Assembly: GCA_965214295.1 (NCBI GenBank)
Contig: OZ243944.1
Span: 1,612,001-1,676,000 of the forward strand
Direction: 5' to 3'
Source of the DNA: JAJDUF01 sp965214295
GTDB taxonomy: Bacteria > Chloroflexota > UBA11872 > UBA12225 > JAJDUF01
Length of the DNA: 64,000 bases
The notes beneath the pieces were generated by a model that worked only from the letters and a program-made list of their open reading frames with translations, was not told the origin of the DNA and searched no databases. A program made the position numbers and the translations under genes. Shown piece after piece: positions 61,095 through 64,000 of the stretch. Position 1 is the first letter of the stretch, and every line of letters starts with the position of its first letter.

Positions 61095-62255
61095 GTGAAC
61101 CGTAGACAATTCGGCGAGACGACCGTGCGCTTGCTGGCGCTGGCCGGCGCATTCGCGCTGGCAGCCTGCGGGACTGACGAGGTGGGCGGACCACCAACGG
61201 CGAGCGGCGGGACCGTTTCGGAGAGCACGAGTGCGCCGGCCAGTGCCGCCCCGACGGCGGCCGCGGCCCAACCGACGACGGAGCCGCTCGCCTTGGCGGA
61301 TTTTGACCCTAGCGAGATCCTCACGGTCCTGCCGCGCGACGCGATCCCGGCGATTTTCGATCCGGAATTCATGACGGTTGACGAGATTCAGCAGCGTCAG
61401 AGCCTCCAGGACGAGGAGCCGGTGCTGGGCTTCGAGCACAATGGCGAAGCGCATGCCTACTCTGTCCTACAGCTGGACCGCCACGAGATCGTCAACGATA
61501 TCGTCGGCGGCCGGGCTATCGCGGCGACGTGGTGACCGCTCTGCTTCACGGGCATCGTGTATGCTCGCGACATCAACGGTGATCGCTACGAGTTTGGCGT
61601 CTCCGGCAAGCTCTTCCGCAATGTCCTGATTATGTATGACCGGCAGACCAAGTCCCTGTGGAGCCAACTGCTCGGGGCAGCAGTTGACGGGCCGCTGAAG
61701 GGCACCAGACTGGAAATGCTGCCGGCCATCTTTACCACTTGGGGAGTGTGGCGGCGTGAGCATCCTGATGGCATGGTGCTCAAGAAGCTGGAGCCGAGCC
61801 GCCAGACGTATGGCGGGTACTGGCAGTCGCAGGATGCGGGAATCTTGGGCGAGAAGTACCAAGACGAGCGCCTGAAGACCAAGCAGTTCGTGCTCGGCGT
61901 GCGGATCAACGACCAGCCCAAGGCATACCCGTACCTGCGCCTCAGCGAGGAGCCGGTCGTGAATGAGACGTTTGCCGAGACGCCGCTGGTGGTGGTGTTC
62001 GATGATCGGTCGGCCAGCGGGGCGATCTTTGCGCGCACAGTGGCGGGCAAGACCCTCACCTTTAGGTTGGCCGAGCGGACCGAGACGGCACCGCTCATCA
62101 CCGATCAAGAGACGGGCACGAAGTGGCATGGCCTCTCCGGTGTGGCCCTCGATGGTCAGCTTGCCGGCCAACGGCTCACCGCGATTCCGGCCACGCCCTC
62201 CTTCTGGTTTGGCTGGAAGGACCATTTCCCCAACACGGCGGTCTACGGCGAGTAG
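61095..62255 (+). CDS. DUF3179 lipoprotein with in-frame TGA, candidate selenoprotein
   Basis: 386 residues if TGA 61533-61535 (codon 147) is read as selenocysteine. MNRRQFGETTVRLLALAGAFALAAC is a lipoprotein signal (C25), followed by a Thr/Ala-rich linker. The DUF3179 domain reads EEPVLGFEHNGEAHAYSVLQ, HEIVNDIVGGRAIAATW, then TGA, then PLCFTGIVYARDING in the same frame, so the TGA replaces the first Cys of the family's CPLC motif (U-P-L-C, Cys at 150). A stem-loop suited to a bacterial SECIS element follows (61537-61569). The rest of the domain (LWSQLLGAAVDGPLKGTRL, VKGVRIND-like KQFVLGVRIND, TWHGLSG-like TKWHGLSGVALDG, FWFGWKDHFPNTAVYG) is intact. GGAGGAAACT precedes the start GTG/ATG at 61095. 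The alternative is a single-base nonsense mutation (TGC or TGT to TGA). Confidence 0.72.
61537..61569 (+). promoter_or_regulatory. Candidate bacterial SECIS hairpin
   Basis: Apical stem CACG/CGTG (61547-61550/61556-61559) with loop GGCAT (61551-61555), a bulged T60, then T46-A61, G43C44/G63C64, an internal loop and C37-C39/G67-G69. The loop starts 16 bases after the TGA and with G, within the published description of bacterial SECIS elements (loop 3-14 nt, G in first two positions, 16-37 nt downstream). Confidence 0.6.
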
Positions 62256-62400
62256 AATCGTCCTGCTCCCACTGGGGAGACTTTTTTTAGCCACAGAGAA
62301 CACAGAGTAAGGGTGTCCCCCGGCGGAGCGGGACACTGGCCCCGCTAGGGTCCCTCCGCTTCGCAGGGGGACATAGATTCCCACGTGCGCGGGAATGACG
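62256..62400. repeat. Repeat-filled stretch after the DUF3179 gene
   Basis: CCACAGAGAACACAGAG (62291-62307) is the same dispersed motif as in the aroK 3' end; 62313-62374 and 62375-62400 form the composite GCAGGGGGACATAG...TTCCCACGTGCGCGGGAATGAC. Nothing else is visible between here and the gene at 62715. Confidence 0.7.
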
Positions 62401-62714
62401 AGTGGCGAGGTGCGCCTTTCAGGAGTTGTGTCGTAGCGTGCGGCGAGGATCGCAACGATGGTCGCACGTTGATTATCGCGGGCTGTTGTGCGATAATCTC
62501 GGCACAGGCAAATACGCTGGCCTGAATCAGCAAGCTGGGAGCCAGCACTGTAGCAATTACCACAGATGAACCGGCGGCATCTTTGTCGGTGAAACCCAGT
62601 CCCTTGAGCGGCCCGGTGACAGGAAGGGCAGACCGGCATGGACCAAGAAGTTGTCGGTCATATGCCGCAGTGAGATTGTGTGGCCGGCAGTTGCCTAAGA
62701 CGAGGCTTGGGAAT

Positions 62715-63563
62715 ATGACTATCTGTCTGGGTGTCCTATGTGCCGATGTGGGCAAGGGATCACAAGCAGTAGTTGTTGCTTCAGACCGCATGGTAACTTG
62801 GAGCGGCCTTGCCGAGTTCGAGCACGGAACCCCAAAGGTTGAAAGCGTAAGTGATCGAGTCGTAGGTTTGATTGCAGGGGATGCCCTTCGCGGTGCGGAG
62901 TTGGTCCGCAGATTGCGGATTGCTGTTCCAGACACATCCCCCTTGGTAGAGAAGGTGGCTAGTGCTGCTGGCGATGTATATGCCGAATGACGCCGGGAAC
63001 AACTTGAAAGTGATTTGTTTACGCCTCGTGGTGTCTCCATGAGGGACTTTTATGCAGGATTACAGCAACAGTGGATGCCAAACATAGCACTAGCAATTGA
63101 TGAGCGGGTTCAGGATTTCGACTATGGTGTAGAGTTGATGATTGCAGGTGTTGATAGTGCGGGAGCGCACCTTCACATGGTATCCAATCATGGGGGGAAC
63201 TATCGTGATTATAGAAAGATCGGCTTTGCGGCAACGGGGAGTGGTGGTATACACGCTATCCAGTCCATTATTGGCTTTGGGCATGATCCTACTTGTACGC
63301 TTCACGAGACATTATTCCGGGTATATGTCTCAAAGCGCCGAGCAGAGGTCGCACCTGGAGTGGGACGGGATACCGATTTGACTGTCATCAGGGCAGGGGA
63401 CGGATGCCGCATTAATCTGGACGAAGAAGCACTTGAAGCTCTTGAAAAGCTGCGTGTTGAACACCAAGGGCCAGCAGTCGAGGAAGTAGAAGCGCGAGTA
63501 GCTAAGTTGGCACTGTTCCCGGATGAGACTGATGATGGCAAACAACTTGCAGCTAACGACTAG
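62715..63563 (+). pseudogene. Proteasome-like Ntn-hydrolase with in-frame TGA
   Basis: 282 codons if TGA at 62988-62990 (codon 92) is read through; both halves are in the same frame. MTICLGVLCADVGKGSQAVVVASDRMVTW places a Thr at position 2, like the processed N terminus of 20S beta-type proteasome subunits, and VASDRMVT aligns with the LAADRRAT element. The second half has VELMIAGVDSAGAHLHMVSN, HAIQSIIGFG and a helical tail. The codon at the TGA is not a conserved Cys position and no SECIS-like hairpin follows, so this is likely a nonsense mutation (possibly CGA to TGA). Base composition is A+T-richer than the surroundings, suggesting transfer. Confidence 0.65.
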
Positions 63564-63783
63564 CGCCGCTCCACCTGAGCATGGCGCCACACGACCACGA
63601 GTAGTCTACGCTGAACCTTGGCGTTGGCAAATCAAGCAGTGGCAGAACGAGAACAAACTGTTCAAGCTACGTATGGCCATCGCCAGGCGACTGGGGCGTA
63701 CCAATCTTCATATCCCGGAACCTGTAGAGCCTCCTGATCCAGGCGAGCGCAAGGACCGGATACAGCCGGCAGGTGGCGAGTAA
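63535..63783 (+). CDS. Small basic protein of unknown function
   Basis: About 82 residues from ATG 63535, overlapping the end of the preceding gene. A short helical middle (RWQIKQWQNENKLFKLRMAIARRLGRT) and a Pro-rich end. It could be a genuine downstream gene or a chance frame; no family recognised. Confidence 0.4.
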   Translation: MANNLQLTTSAAPPEHGATRPRVVYAEPWRWQIKQWQNENKLFKLRMAIARRLGRTNLHIPEPVEPPDPGERKDRIQPAGGE

Positions 63784-63861
63784 CGCGAGGGCAGCAGCCG
63801 GCGGGCTGCAATCCGCTACACTCGACCTACCGACAAGACCAAGCGCGTTGGAGGTCAGTGC

Positions 63862-64000
63862 ATGCCCCCGTATGATGTCGTCACGTTCGGCGAAGCGCTC
63901 CTGAGGCTGACGCCGCCGAGTTTCCAGCGGATCGAGCAGGCCACCACCTTCCACGGGAGCATCGGTGGCGCCGAGTTGAACACCGCCGTCGGGCTGGCGC
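63862..64000 (+). CDS. PfkB-family sugar kinase, 5' part, cut by window end
   Basis: Starts ATG 63862 after GGAGGT. The visible 46 residues (VVTFGEALLRLTPP, then FHGSIGGAELNTAVGLA) are the N-terminal lid and substrate-binding loop of PfkB kinases; the FGEALLRLTPP form is most like 2-keto-3-deoxygluconate kinases. This would join the sugar-acid dehydratases of the window in one pathway. The rest lies outside. Confidence 0.85.
   Translation, partial: MPPYDVVTFGEALLRLTPPSFQRIEQATTFHGSIGGAELNTAVGLA

Noticed and set aside
62988..62990. TGA reassigned to an amino acid genome-wide
   Set aside because: TGA ends many genes here in normal fashion (aroF at 5842, radical SAM at 10564, ORF 40190), so only local recoding or mutation is credible.
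1..64000. tRNA or rRNA genes
   Set aside because: I scanned for T-loop (GGTTCGAATCC-type) and conserved rRNA sequences and saw none; a covariance-model search would be decisive.

Overview
The window is high-GC bacterial DNA with tightly packed genes, many GTG starts and strong AGGAGG-type ribosome binding sites. The gene families suggest a Chloroflexota bacterium, possibly environmental or host-associated: solute-binding lipoproteins with a collagen-like spacer, several enolase-superfamily dehydratases, a sulfatase, Gfo/Idh/MocA oxidoreductases, a DUF3179 protein and dense dispersed palindromic repeats. The phylum is an inference from gene content. I saw no rRNA or tRNA gene. A perfect 16-bp parS site at 52848-52863 suggests a chromosomal, probably origin-proximal, location.

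Layout. 1-3.5 kb: the end of a polysaccharide flippase and two GT4 glycosyltransferases. 3.6-8.7 kb: a membrane protein, then a shikimate operon aroF-aroA-aroE-aroK. The operon is preceded by a sigma-70-type promoter, a 22-codon leader peptide rich in Tyr/Phe, and an intrinsic terminator. 8.9-11.4 kb: a cysteine-rich radical SAM enzyme overlapping a methyltransferase gene. 11.4-16.6 kb: a KAP P-loop ATPase split by a frameshift, hisG, and a large six-hairpin-like protein. 16.8-22.2 kb: three tandem paralogous solute-binding lipoproteins, each with its own leader hairpin and terminator. 22.3-27.6 kb: three enolase-superfamily genes and a sulfatase. 27.7-32.6 kb: a type III restriction-modification pair whose Mod subunit carries a low-GC central specificity region. 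32.7-41 kb: sugar oxidoreductase and isomerase genes, a membrane protein, an L-rhamnose mutarotase, a Uma2 nuclease, a gamma-glutamyltransferase and a small duplicated toxin-antitoxin-like cassette. 41-47.4 kb: a beta-propeller protein and an amidohydrolase/enolase/aldo-keto reductase operon divergent from a Gfo/Idh/MocA gene. 47.4-48.6 kb: a gene-free stretch holding a 72-75-bp tandem repeat array. 48.6-56.5 kb: rhodanese, aldo-keto reductase, dipeptide epimerase, sugar epimerase, parS, an SPPY DNA methyltransferase, ispH and a two-subunit TPP decarboxylase. 56.7-60.1 kb: two secreted glycoside hydrolase paralogues. 60.4-64 kb: a stand-alone LuxR HTH protein, a candidate selenoprotein of the DUF3179 family, a proteasome-like gene with an in-frame TGA, and the start of a PfkB sugar kinase.

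Together, the enolase-superfamily dehydratases, rhamnose mutarotase, aldo-keto reductases, Gfo/Idh/MocA enzymes, sulfatase, secreted hydrolases and the 2-keto-3-deoxygluconate-kinase-like gene fit uptake and non-phosphorylative breakdown of (sulfated) deoxy- and acid sugars. The most noteworthy observations are the in-frame TGA at the first Cys of the DUF3179 CPLC motif with a bacterial SECIS-like hairpin just downstream, the aromatic leader-peptide attenuator before aroF, the parS site, and the 75-bp repeat array with a compensatory stem change.
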